Below, in pieces: positions 52,902-60,981 of a stretch of DNA of 64,000 nucleotides; within the stretch, counting starts at the first letter, position 1; each line of letters starts with the position of its first letter. Below the pieces are notes generated by a model, which did no database searches, was not told the DNA's origin, and worked only from the letters and a program-made list of their open reading frames with translations. The position numbers and the translations under genes were made by a program. This DNA is from VRUE01 sp050258095. Its GTDB lineage: Bacteria > Actinomycetota > Thermoleophilia > Solirubrobacterales > 70-9. The stretch covers positions 23,298-87,297 of the forward strand of contig JBLMYD010000010.1 of NCBI GenBank assembly GCA_050258095.1. Reading direction: 5' to 3'.

Positions 52902-53936
52902 TCAGACCAGCTCGACCGGGCTGCCGTGGTAGCCGACGCGGGCGAGGAGGCGGTCATTGCCGCCGGGCCAGACGGTCAGCTCGAGGTTGGCGCGGTCGTC
53001 GTTGGGCTCCATGCGCAGCCAGGCGAGGGGGGCGTTGGCGGTCGCGCGCTCGCCGGCCTCGCGGATGCCGTCGAAGAGCGCCGCGCGCTCCGCGTCGCTC
53101 AGGTACTGGCTGACGATCGAGTGGTAGATCACCGTCGCCTGCCCGGGGGCGGGCTCGGCCAGCATCCGCTCGGCCCAGGTCGCGGCCGGTTCGCGGTCCA
53201 GCGAGGCCGGGACTTCCCGTGCCACCTCCAGGGCAGCTCGCATGCGGGCGATGCGGTCGGTCTGGTCGGGCCAGATGTAGGTGAGAAGGGTGAGCTCGCC
53301 CGCGGGCGTGGTCGGGTCGATCGGCGTCGCATCGCAGCCGGTGCGGCTTGTGACCTCGACCGCGGTGGGGAGGGCCGGCGGTGCGTTGCCCTCGAGCCCG
53401 AAGACGAGCTTCACCGGCGACTCCGGTGGGCCCCAGGCGAATCCGTCGGCCTCGTAGCGGAAGCGGTCCCAGCGGAGGTTGAGTCCGGAGCTCGCCCCGA
53501 CCTCCAGAAGCCGCAGGGGCAGGCCGGTCTCGCCGGCGACCGTGAGGAAGCCAAACAGCAATCCGGCGCTGCGTCCGACCTCGTTCGTCTGCACCGGCTG
53601 CTCGATCGAGTCGCGCAGCTCGTCCGAGTTGCGGCGCAGTGCGTCGCGCAGCCGCTCCCACGCCGCCGGCACGTGGCCGTTCTCGTACGCCTCGCCGAGC
53701 GCCGGCTCACGTCCTGTCAGCACCAGCCGGTTGACCGCGCCGAGCAGGCGCAGGCCGAGGACCGAGAAGCGCGGGTCGTCCTCGTGTCCGCGCAGGATCT
53801 CCCAGGTCGGCCCGCCCGCCTCGACGTCCTCGACGGCTCGTTCCAGCAGGCCCGCGTAGAAGGGAGACCCGATCATCCGGCAAGCGTCCGCCTGCCACTG
53901 CAGCTGGGCCGCGATCGCCTCCGACGCCTCTGTCAC
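52902..53936 (-). CDS. DUF2332 family protein (methyltransferase-like)
   Basis: 344 residues from GTG 53936. The centre contains LRLLEVGASSGLNLRWDRF, similar to the SAM-binding first loop of Rossmann methyltransferases, and a later VIYHSIVSQYLSDAER. DUF2332 proteins are widespread in actinobacteria with no established reaction. It precedes the channel-like gene on the same strand but probably ends there. It is divergent from the MarR gene across a hairpin. Confidence 0.85.
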   Translation of the reverse strand: MTEASEAIAAQLQWQADACRMIGSPFYAGLLERAVEDVEAGGPTWEILRGHEDDPRFSVLGLRLLGAVNRLVLTGREPALGEAYENGHVPAAWERLRDALRRNSDELRDSIEQPVQTNEVGRSAGLLFGFLTVAGETGLPLRLLEVGASSGLNLRWDRFRYEADGFAWGPPESPVKLVFGLEGNAPPALPTAVEVTSRTGCDATPIDPTTPAGELTLLTYIWPDQTDRIARMRAALEVAREVPASLDREPAATWAERMLAEPAPGQATVIYHSIVSQYLSDAERAALFDGIREAGERATANAPLAWLRMEPNDDRANLELTVWPGGNDRLLARVGYHGSPVELV

Positions 53937-53952
53937 TCCCAGATCCTAGGCC

Positions 53953-54015
53953 CCTTCCCGCTGACTTCGTCTTTATTCGGCTATAGGACGAACAACGACA
54001 AAGTCAGCGGGAAGG
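53953..54015. repeat. 15-bp inverted repeat between divergent genes
   Basis: CCTTCCCGCTGACTT (53953-53967) and its exact complement at 54001-54015 enclose 33 bases, with GTC/GAC allowing three more pairs after one mismatch. Unlike the other long hairpins here it lies upstream of two divergent starts, so it is not an end-of-gene terminator. Possible roles are a leader hairpin, operator or mobile palindrome. Confidence 0.6.
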
Positions 54016-54021
54016 TGGTTT

Positions 54022-54046
54022 GCTAAGCTAATTACCAAGGCTAATC
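54022..54046 (+). promoter_or_regulatory. GCTAA repeats at the MarR start, candidate autoregulatory operator
   Basis: GCTAA occurs at 54022, 54027 and 54040, the last two extended as GCTAAT with a 13-base period. They lie within 30 bases of the ATG at 54050, in the AT-rich spot most likely to hold the -10 region. MarR proteins usually bind just there. Site identity is inference. Confidence 0.35.
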
Positions 54047-54049
54047 ATT

Positions 54050-54508
54050 ATGCGTCAAATGACCGAAACCGCCGACGCCGCACTCACCGAGCTGGCCGCC
54101 CGGCTGCGGATGGCGGTCGTACGGACCTCGCGCCGCTTGCGGCAGGAGGCGGCGGGCAGCGGCGCCGAGTTGACGCCGACCGCGGCCTCGGCGCTGGCCA
54201 CGGTCGAGCGGCACGGGCCGCTGACGCCTAGCGAGCTGGCCGAGATCGAGCGGATCAAGCGGCCGACCGCGACCCGCATCCTGCGCGTGCTGGAGGAGGC
54301 CGGCCTGGTCGACCGCTCGCCCGACCCCGAGGACGGGCGCAGCGCCCTGCTCAGCGTCAACGCCGTCGGACGCGAGCGCCTGCGTCGCCTGCGCGGGCGC
54401 AAGAACGCCTACCTGGCGCGCCGCATGCGCGACCTGCCCGCCGAGGACCTGCGCACGCTCGAGCGCGCTGCGGCGATCCTCGAGCGGATGCTGGAGGAGG
54501 ACCTATGA
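54050..54508 (+). CDS. MarR-family transcriptional regulator
   Basis: 152 residues. A winged helix is recognisable: SALATVERHGPLTPSELAE, then RIKRPTATRILRVLEEAGL (recognition helix), and the wing RSPDPEDGRSALLSVN. N- and C-terminal helices would dimerise. The stop overlaps the MFS gene start (ATGA), so it very likely regulates that exporter in response to its substrate. Start at 54050; a second ATG lies at 54059. Confidence 0.92.
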   Translation: MRQMTETADAALTELAARLRMAVVRTSRRLRQEAAGSGAELTPTAASALATVERHGPLTPSELAEIERIKRPTATRILRVLEEAGLVDRSPDPEDGRSALLSVNAVGRERLRRLRGRKNAYLARRMRDLPAEDLRTLERAAAILERMLEEDL

Positions 54509-55713
54509 GCGCCGGCCTGCGGCGCAGCTTCGACTCGCTTGCGGTCCCCAACTACCGGCGCTACTTCGCCGGCCAGCTCGTCTCCATCTCCGGCAACTGG
54601 ATGCAGATGGTCGCCGAGGTCTGGCTGGTCCTCTCGCTCACCGGCAGCGGCCTCGCGGTGGGGATGACGACCGCGCTGCAGTTCCTGCCGATCCTGCTCT
54701 TCGGCGCCTGGGGCGGGGTGCTCGCCGATCGCTTCCCCAAGCGCGGCCTGCTGATGGTCACGCAGACGCTGATGGCCCTGCCGGCGCTCGCCCTCCTCGC
54801 CGTCACCGCCGGCGGCGTGGTCGCTCCCTGGATGATCTTCGCCCTCGTCTTCGTCCGCGGCACGGTCAACGCCGTCGACAACCCGACCCGGCAGAGCTTC
54901 GCGATCGAGATGGTCGGCGCCGACCGGGTCGTCAACGCGGTCAGCCTCAACAGCGTCCTGATCCACTCGGCCCGCCTGATCGGGCCGACGATCGCCGGCC
55001 TGCTGATCGTCGCCTTCGGGGTCGAGCCCTGCTTCGCCCTCAACGCGCTCAGCTTCGCGGCGATGATCCTCGCCCTCTGGCGCATGGACCCGGCGCAGCT
55101 GCGCACGCCGCCCCGCGCCGTGCGCGAGCCGGGCGCCGTCCGCGCCGGCCTGCGCTACGTGCGCCGCACGCCCGAGCTCGCCGTGCCGCTCGGCCTGATG
55201 GCCCTGGTCGGCACGCTCGGCCTCAACTTCCAGGTGACGCTGCCGCTGCTCGCCCGCTTCAGCTTCGACGGCGGTCCGACCGCCTACGCGGCGCTGGTCT
55301 CGGCGATGGGAGCGGGCTCGGTCGCCGGCGCCCTGCTCACCGGCGCCCACGGTCGCACCGACGCCCGCCTGATCGCCGGCGCCGCGCTCGCCTTCGGCCT
55401 CGTCGCCGCGCTGGCGGCGCTGATGCCGAGCCTGGCGCTGGAGATCCCCGTCCTCGCCCTGCTCGGCGCCTCCGCCGTCACCTTCGCCGCCGCAATCAAC
55501 TCCTCGCTGCAGCTCTCGGTCGAGCCGCAGATGCGCGGCCGCGTGATGGCGCTCTACTCGGTCGTCTTCCTCGGCTCGACGCCGATCGGCGGCCCGCTCG
55601 TCGGCTGGCTCTCGCAGGCCTACGACCCGCGGCTGGCGCTGTTGCTCGCCGCCTCGGCCGGCCTGGCGGCGGCGGGGGCCGGGCACGTCGCGCTCGGTCG
55701 GCGCCCCCGCTAA
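54505..55713 (+). CDS. MFS transporter (enterobactin-exporter-like, EntS group)
   Basis: 402 residues with about 11-12 membrane helices. The start, FDSLAVPNYRRYFAGQLVS with GNWMQMVAEVWLVL, and the loop WGGVLADRFPKRGLLM match the MFS_3/EntS group of exporters. It probably pumps out a drug or siderophore-like compound under control of the MarR gene. The substrate is unknown. It ends against the convergent deaminase gene with stops overlapping. Confidence 0.9.
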   Translation: MSAGLRRSFDSLAVPNYRRYFAGQLVSISGNWMQMVAEVWLVLSLTGSGLAVGMTTALQFLPILLFGAWGGVLADRFPKRGLLMVTQTLMALPALALLAVTAGGVVAPWMIFALVFVRGTVNAVDNPTRQSFAIEMVGADRVVNAVSLNSVLIHSARLIGPTIAGLLIVAFGVEPCFALNALSFAAMILALWRMDPAQLRTPPRAVREPGAVRAGLRYVRRTPELAVPLGLMALVGTLGLNFQVTLPLLARFSFDGGPTAYAALVSAMGAGSVAGALLTGAHGRTDARLIAGAALAFGLVAALAALMPSLALEIPVLALLGASAVTFAAAINSSLQLSVEPQMRGRVMALYSVVFLGSTPIGGPLVGWLSQAYDPRLALLLAASAGLAAAGAGHVALGRRPR

Positions 55714-57005
55714 CCGATCCCGAGGCGCCGCGCGCGCTCCGCCGCCCGCGTCACGACCTCCTCGCTGCCCGGAACCTCCCCGCCGCGCATCAGCACCCGG
55801 CCGGCGACCACGGTCGTGTCGACGACCGAGCCGCTCGCCGCGTAGACGAGATCCGCGTGGAGGTCGCCGATGCTCAGCTCCGGCGCGTCCGCCCGCAGCA
55901 GCAGGAAGTCCGCCGGCTTCCCCACGGCGGGTGCAACGTGTTTGACGCCCATATCGCGCCCTTTGCGTTGCACCCGGGAGAGGAGGGGGGAGGCAGCGCC
56001 GGTGGCGACCGACCAGGCCTCGCGGGCGGGGATCGCGGTCGCGTCGCCGCTGAGATGGCGCTGGGCGAGGGCGAAGACCTTGAGGTCGGCGAGCAGGTCG
56101 AGCGAGTCGTTGGAGCCGGGGCCGTCGGTCCCCAGCCCGAGGCGAACGCCCGCCGCGCGCGCGGCCCGGTAGTCGAGGACGCCGCCGACGGCGAGCTTCA
56201 TGTTGGCCACCGGGTTGGCGACGACGGTGCAGCCGCGCTCGGCGATCAGCTCGAGCTCCGCCGCGTCGAGCCAGACGCCGTGGGCGAGGACGGTGCGCTC
56301 GCCGAGCAGGCCGAGCCGATCGAGGTAGGCCGCCGGCCGCGCCCCGTGAAGGTCGAGGCAGTCGCTCACCTCCTGCTCGGTCTCGGAGAGGTGGATGTGG
56401 ATTGGCACGCCGCGCGCCGCCGCCGTCTCGGCAATCCAGCGCAGCAGCCCTTCGCTGACCATGTAGATCGAGTGCGGGGCGAGGGAGGCGTGCACCCGCG
56501 GCCCGGCCGCGGCCAGCTCGTCGAGGCTCGCCAGCGCGGTCTCCTTCATCTCCTCGGTGCCGCCCTCGACGTCGAAGAGCGGGGCGCCGATCGTCGCCCG
56601 CAGCCCCGCCTCCTCGACCGCGCGGGCGGTCGCCCCCGGGTGCCAGTACATGTCCCAGAAGCAGGCGCAGCCGTTGCGGACCATCTCCAGGCAGGCGAGG
56701 CGGGCGCCCCAGTAGACGTCCGCGGCCTCGAGCCTGGCCTCGACCGGCCAGATCGCCTCGCGCAGCCAGCGCATCAGCGGCAGGTCGCCGCCGTAGCCGC
56801 GGAAGAGCGTCATCGCGGCGTGCGTGTGGCCGTTGACCGGCGCCGCGACCAGGAATCCGCCGCGCGCGTCGATCGTCTCGTCGCCCGGCTCGGGCTCGAC
56901 GTCGGGGCCGAGGGCGACGATCGTGCCGCCCTCGCAGCGCAGGCCGACGCGGGCGCCGTCGAGGACGGCGCCGGTCACGGCCAGCGGCGCCTCGGGCTCA
57001 GCCAC
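55710..57005 (-). CDS. amidohydrolase, MTA/SAH-deaminase-like
   Basis: 431 residues from GTG 57005. Metal ligands lie in VNGHTHAAM, HIHLSETEQE and LGLGTDGPGSND, typical of TrzN/MtaD-type deaminases. It likely deaminates 5'-methylthioadenosine, S-adenosylhomocysteine or aminodeoxyfutalosine. Near residue 360, where family members have a short loop before GKPADF, the segment VQRKGRDMGVKHVAP is encoded by a palindromic repeat (55929-55975). It overlaps the phosphorylase gene by 8 bases, suggesting one salvage operon. Confidence 0.86.
   Translation of the reverse strand: MAEPEAPLAVTGAVLDGARVGLRCEGGTIVALGPDVEPEPGDETIDARGGFLVAAPVNGHTHAAMTLFRGYGGDLPLMRWLREAIWPVEARLEAADVYWGARLACLEMVRNGCACFWDMYWHPGATARAVEEAGLRATIGAPLFDVEGGTEEMKETALASLDELAAAGPRVHASLAPHSIYMVSEGLLRWIAETAAARGVPIHIHLSETEQEVSDCLDLHGARPAAYLDRLGLLGERTVLAHGVWLDAAELELIAERGCTVVANPVANMKLAVGGVLDYRAARAAGVRLGLGTDGPGSNDSLDLLADLKVFALAQRHLSGDATAIPAREAWSVATGAASPLLSRVQRKGRDMGVKHVAPAVGKPADFLLLRADAPELSIGDLHADLVYAASGSVVDTTVVAGRVLMRGGEVPGSEEVVTRAAERARRLGIG
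55929..55975. repeat. palindromic element inside the deaminase gene (copy 2)
   Basis: GGGTGCAACG (55929-55938) and CGTTGCACCC (55966-55975) are exact inverted arms. The 49-base unit (55929-55977) matches the intergenic palindrome at 27295-27343 in length and at 37 of 49 positions, best at the arms. It is read through in frame as part of the deaminase, reminiscent of palindromic elements known to insert into genes of other bacteria. Confidence 0.6.
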
Positions 57006-57675
57006 GCGCCAGCTCCGGCAGCACCGCGTCGAGGGCGTCGCGCAGGCGGGCGACGTTGGCGGGGCGCCGGCGCTCGACCTCGTCGAGGCTGAGTTCCTCG
57101 CTGCCGATGCCGTTGGCGAGGTTGTCGACGACGCAGACGGCGGCGTAGGCGAGGCCGAGCTCGCCGGCGACGACGCACTCCGAGGCGATCGTCATGCCGA
57201 CGAGGTCGGCGTGGGCGGCGATCAGCCGCACCTCGGCCGGGGTCTCGAAGCGCGGCCCGATCGCCTGCCAGTAGACGCCGCCGTCGTGGAGGTCGGGCGC
57301 GTCCGCCTCCCTCCAGGCGGCGATCGTCCGCCGCCGCCACTCGCGGTCGAAGCCGGGGGCGCGGTGCGCGCTCGTGTCCTCGAGCGCCGTCAGCCCCAGG
57401 TGCAGGGCGATGAAGTCGTCGGGAGAGACGAGGCTGCCGACCCCGAGCTCGGGGCGCAGCGAGCCGACCGAGGCGACCGCCAGCACCCGGTCGCAGCCCT
57501 GCCCGGCGAGCGCCCGCATGTTCGCCACGTGGTCGATGTCATGGGGGAGGACGTAGGCGCCGCCGCCGTCGTGACGCTGGAGGACGACGGCGCCGTGCCC
57601 GGCCGCCGTCGCCGCGACGTCCTCGCCCTCGGGGCCGAGCCCGTTGCTCCCCAGCACCACCGCCAAGCGTCCCAT
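56998..57675 (-). CDS. MTA/MTI phosphorylase-like purine nucleoside phosphorylase
   Basis: 225 residues. The trimeric PNP/MTAP family pattern is clear: PHDIDHVANMRALAGQG, ASVGSLRP, WQAIGPRFETPAEVR and GMTIASECVVAGELGLAYA. Phosphorolysis would yield a free purine and methylthioribose-1-phosphate. The base-binding loop reads CVVDNLANGI, between the MTAP (two Asp) and PNP (Asn) types, so the preferred base is unsure. It precedes the deaminase in an 8-base overlap. Confidence 0.87.
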   Translation of the reverse strand: MGRLAVVLGSNGLGPEGEDVAATAAGHGAVVLQRHDGGGAYVLPHDIDHVANMRALAGQGCDRVLAVASVGSLRPELGVGSLVSPDDFIALHLGLTALEDTSAHRAPGFDREWRRRTIAAWREADAPDLHDGGVYWQAIGPRFETPAEVRLIAAHADLVGMTIASECVVAGELGLAYAAVCVVDNLANGIGSEELSLDEVERRRPANVARLRDALDAVLPELARG

Positions 57676-57685
57676 CGCCGCGATC

Positions 57686-58963
57686 CTATGCGGACGTGCC
57701 GTCCCCCTGGTGCCTTTTTGTGCCCCTGACGACCGGCACGTCCGGCTCGGGGGCGTAGCGGCGCACGTACTCGCCCTCGGGGTCGAAGCGGTGGGCCTGG
57801 CGGAGCAGGTTGAAGCGGCGGTTCGGCCGCGTGTCGTTGCCGGTTCCGGCGATCCACTGCCAGTTGCCGGCGTTGTTGGCGATCTCCCCGTCGCTGAGCA
57901 GGTCCCAGAAGTGGCGCGCGCCCCAGCGCCAGTCGATCCGGAGGTCCTTGACCAGGAAGGAGGCGGCGATCATCCGGGCGCGGTTGTGCATGCGTCCCTC
58001 GCGCAGCAGCTGGCGCATCGCCGCGTCGACGATCGGCAGCCCGGTCCGCCCTCGCCGCCAGGCGTCGAAGGCGCGCTGCGAGCGCGACCAGCGCTTCCCC
58101 CGCGGCCGGTAGTCGCGCCGGGGCAGGTCCGGGAAGGCGGCCAGCACCTGGTGGTGGAAGTCGCGCCAGCAGAGCTGGCGCGCGAACGCCTCTCCCTCCG
58201 GCCGCGAACACGCCTCGGCCAGCAGCTCGAGCGGAGAGACGCAGCCGAAGCGCAGGTAGGGGCTGAGGCCCGAGGTCGCGTCCGCGGCGAGGTTGTCGCG
58301 ACGCTCCTCGTAGCCGGCGATCCCGTCTCGCAGGAAGGCCCGCATCAGCCGGCGTCCTTCGCTCTCGCCGCCCGTCGCGCGATCGGGCGAGGGTGAACCT
58401 CGCAGCAGCGAGCGCGCTGCGGGAAGGCGGCCGACCGGCAGGTCGGGTGGGGTTCGCAACCGGCGTGGTCGCGGCGCTGGGGCTCGCAACGGCGCCTCCT
58501 CCCACGCGTGGAAGTACGGAGTGAAGACCTTGTAGTGATCGCCGCCCGCCGGCGTCACCGCTCCCGGCGCGACGATCGTGGTTCCCGGATGGGCGTGGAA
58601 GGCGATCCGCTCCTCGGCGCAGGCCCGCGCCAGGCGCTCCTCGCGCCGGCGCGCGTAGGCGCTCCAGTCGCCGCTGACGTGCAGCTCGGCGGCGCCGCAC
58701 TGGCGGGCCACGGCGACCGCCTCGCGCACGGGATCGCCGCGCCGCAGGTAGAGGCGGGCGCCGGCCCGCCGCAGCGAGGCGTCGAGGTCGCGCAGCGCTT
58801 CGAGCATGAAGGCGACCCGGTTCGGCGCCGCGAAGCGCGAACCGAGCAGGGCGTCGTCGAGGACGAAGAGCGGCACCGTGCGCTCGGCCCGCGCCGCCGC
58901 CGCCAGGGCCGGGTTGTCGCGCACCCGAAGGTCACGGTTGAAGAGGACGACGGCGGCGCTCAC
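57686..58963 (-). CDS. phr: deoxyribodipyrimidine photolyase
   Basis: 425 residues from GTG 58963. An N-terminal antenna-binding domain (VVLFNRDLRVRDNPAL) is followed by a FAD-binding helical domain with RMHNRARMIAASFLVKDL, WGARHFWDLLSDGE and NNAGNWQWIAGTGND, hallmarks of class I CPD photolyases/cryptochromes. It repairs UV dimers using light. It has 18 bases to the divergent DUF6328 gene, so both use overlapping promoters. Confidence 0.92.
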   Translation of the reverse strand: MSAAVVLFNRDLRVRDNPALAAAARAERTVPLFVLDDALLGSRFAAPNRVAFMLEALRDLDASLRRAGARLYLRRGDPVREAVAVARQCGAAELHVSGDWSAYARRREERLARACAEERIAFHAHPGTTIVAPGAVTPAGGDHYKVFTPYFHAWEEAPLRAPAPRPRRLRTPPDLPVGRLPAARSLLRGSPSPDRATGGESEGRRLMRAFLRDGIAGYEERRDNLAADATSGLSPYLRFGCVSPLELLAEACSRPEGEAFARQLCWRDFHHQVLAAFPDLPRRDYRPRGKRWSRSQRAFDAWRRGRTGLPIVDAAMRQLLREGRMHNRARMIAASFLVKDLRIDWRWGARHFWDLLSDGEIANNAGNWQWIAGTGNDTRPNRRFNLLRQAHRFDPEGEYVRRYAPEPDVPVVRGTKRHQGDGTSA

Positions 58964-58981
58964 GTCCCCTATGGTGATGGG

Positions 58982-59473
58982 ATGCAGGAACGACCGTCCG
59001 GTCGTGACGAGAGCGAGACCGAACGCCTCGACCGCAACCTCGGCGAGCTGCTGCAGGAGCTGCGCGTGGCTCTGCCCGGCGTCCAGGTGCTCTTCGCCTT
59101 CCTGCTCGCCGTCCCCTTCCAGCGGAACTTCACCGAGATCGACGGCTTCGAGAAGGGCGTCTACTTCGCGACCCTGCTCTGCACCGGGCTCTCGGCGGTC
59201 TTCCTCATCGCGCCCTCCTCCTACCACCGGATGACCTTCCGCCTGCAGCAGAAGCGCGAGCTGATCCGGCTCGCCAACCGCTTCACGATCGTCGGCCTGA
59301 CCTTCCTGGCGCTGGCGATGACCGGCGCCATCGTGCTGATCACCGACGTGCTCTTCGACAGCGCCCTCGCCACGGCGGTCGCGGGAGCCCTCTCCGCCGC
59401 CACCTTCGCCGTGGTCTGGTACGTGATCCCGCTGCGGCGGCGGCTCAGTCTGTCGGGTAACGCACGGACTTGA
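58982..59473 (+). CDS. DUF6328 family membrane protein
   Basis: 163 residues from ATG 58982. An acidic start and an amphipathic helix (LGELLQELRVALPGVQVLF) lead into four membrane helices, among them GVYFATLLCTGLSAVFLIAP and FTIVGLTFLALAMTGAIVLI. The QVLFAFLLAVPF motif is typical of this uncharacterised family. Its 3' end overlaps the HD gene on the other strand by 29 bases. Confidence 0.82.
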   Translation: MQERPSGRDESETERLDRNLGELLQELRVALPGVQVLFAFLLAVPFQRNFTEIDGFEKGVYFATLLCTGLSAVFLIAPSSYHRMTFRLQQKRELIRLANRFTIVGLTFLALAMTGAIVLITDVLFDSALATAVAGALSAATFAVVWYVIPLRRRLSLSGNART

Positions 59474-60059
59474 AGCGGTCGCCCCAGAGCCCGATCATCT
59501 CGTCGGCGAGCTCGCCGGTGAGCGGCATCTCGTCGCACTGGTCGAAGAGCATTTCGAGGTCGCCCTCCCAGACGAAGATCTTGAGGTCGAGCGAGACGGC
59601 CAGTTCGTCGCTGACGCCCTCGCCGATCAGGGCGTAGGCCTCACGTAGCATCGCCACGTTGGTCCGTTTGTCGGCGGCGAAGATCGCCAGCGCCTCGTCG
59701 CCCGCCTGCGCGACGCGCTGCCGGTGCTCCTCCTTGCGCTCGACGTAGTCGCCGATAGTCGCGTCTTCGGTCAGCGCCTCGACCAGGCCGGCGACCCGCT
59801 CGCCGAAGCGCTCGCGTATCTCGCCGCTCTCGATCTCGCTCTTCTCGACCACGTCGTGGAGCAGCGCCGCGGCGAGCACGTCGTCGCCGTAGCCGTGCTC
59901 GAGCAGCACGTCGGCGACGGCGAGGGGATGCTCGATGTAGGGACGGCCGTCGCTGCCGCGTCGCAGCTGTCCCGCGTGCGCCTTGCGGGCCATCTCCAGC
60001 GCTTGCTTGACCGCGTCCGAGCGTTCGGCCGCGGCCTCGATCCCTGGCGTCGAAGACAT
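59445..60059 (-). CDS. HD-domain hydrolase ((p)ppGpp-hydrolase/SpoT-like)
   Basis: 204 residues from ATG 60059. ARKAHAGQLRRGSDGRPYIE and HPLAVADVLLEHG precede the HD pair in AAALLHDVVEKSE, and ATIGDYVERKEEH follows. This arrangement is that of SpoT/Mesh1-type single-domain hydrolases. It would degrade (p)ppGpp or a related nucleotide. It lies downstream of an MBL and a PAS gene on the same strand. ATG start favoured over an upstream ATG. Confidence 0.82.
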   Translation of the reverse strand: MSSTPGIEAAAERSDAVKQALEMARKAHAGQLRRGSDGRPYIEHPLAVADVLLEHGYGDDVLAAALLHDVVEKSEIESGEIRERFGERVAGLVEALTEDATIGDYVERKEEHRQRVAQAGDEALAIFAADKRTNVAMLREAYALIGEGVSDELAVSLDLKIFVWEGDLEMLFDQCDEMPLTGELADEMIGLWGDRFKSVRYPTD

Positions 60060-60107
60060 CCCAGGCGCAGCGTAGCGCCCCCCGAACATTCGTCCACTTA
60101 CTGGCAC

Positions 60108-60980
60108 TCAGCTTGCAACGACTGCCCGCACCGGCAGCTCGTACTCGGCCCGCTCGACCGCCAGCTCGATCCCGTCGGGATCGCCGCCGTGGTCCTGCCA
60201 GCGCGCCTTCGCCTCGAGGCCCAGCTCGTCGAGCCGGGCGTCGGAGTGCATCGGGTCGTGATGGAAGAGCAGCGTGCGCTCCGCCCCGGCGCGCCGGGCG
60301 AACGAGAGCGCGTGGGAGAGCGAGGAGTGACCCCAGCCGACGTGGTGGGGGTACTCGTCGTCGGCGTACTGGCCGTCGTGGATCAGCAGCGATGCCTCAT
60401 GGGCCAGGCCGAGGCCCGAGATCCACTCGTCCTCGAGCGTCTCCAGGTCGGCGCCGAGGCCCGGCTCGTGGTCCGGGATGTAGGCGAGCGAGGAGCCGGC
60501 GTCGTCGATCCGGTAGCCGAGCGTCGGGCCGCGATGGGCGACCGAGGCGGCGCGGATCCGCGCCGACCCGATCTCCCACTCCGTCTGCGGGCAGTGGCGG
60601 AAGGAGACGTCGCAGGGCAGCTCGCGGACCTCGACCGGCGAGAGCGGCGCCGAGATGTAGCGGGCGATGCGGTCGCGCAGCGCGGCCTCGGGCGAGGCCG
60701 GCCCCCAGATCACGATCTCCGTCTGGGGGCAGAAGGCGGGAGCGAAGAAGACGAGGCCCTGGATGTGGTCGAGGTGCAGGTGCGTGAGCAGGATGTGCAG
60801 CCGCGCCGGCTCAGCGGTCAGCGCCAGGCCGAGGCCGCGGATGCCGGTGCCGGCGTCGAGGGCCAGCATCGAGCCGTCGGAGAGGGTGATGCCGACGCAC
60901 GACGTGTTGCCGCCGTAGCGGATCGTCTCCGGCCCCGGGGAGGGGACCGAGCCGCGGGTTCCCCAGAGCTTGACCTTCAT
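60108..60980 (-). CDS. metallo-beta-lactamase-fold hydrolase (phosphodiesterase-like)
   Basis: 290 residues. KLWGTRGSVPSPGPETIRYG starts the domain, the metal motif is LTHLHLDHIQG (about 65-75), and later ligands are in IPDHEPG, LIHDGQYADDEYP and LLFHHDPMHSD. This branch is often associated with sensor domains and may hydrolyse cyclic nucleotides or phosphodiesters. The ATG at 60980 is 1 base after the PAS-gene stop, so the two are coupled and perhaps form a sensor-enzyme pair. Confidence 0.87.
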   Translation of the reverse strand: MKVKLWGTRGSVPSPGPETIRYGGNTSCVGITLSDGSMLALDAGTGIRGLGLALTAEPARLHILLTHLHLDHIQGLVFFAPAFCPQTEIVIWGPASPEAALRDRIARYISAPLSPVEVRELPCDVSFRHCPQTEWEIGSARIRAASVAHRGPTLGYRIDDAGSSLAYIPDHEPGLGADLETLEDEWISGLGLAHEASLLIHDGQYADDEYPHHVGWGHSSLSHALSFARRAGAERTLLFHHDPMHSDARLDELGLEAKARWQDHGGDPDGIELAVERAEYELPVRAVVAS

Positions 60981-60981
60981 C

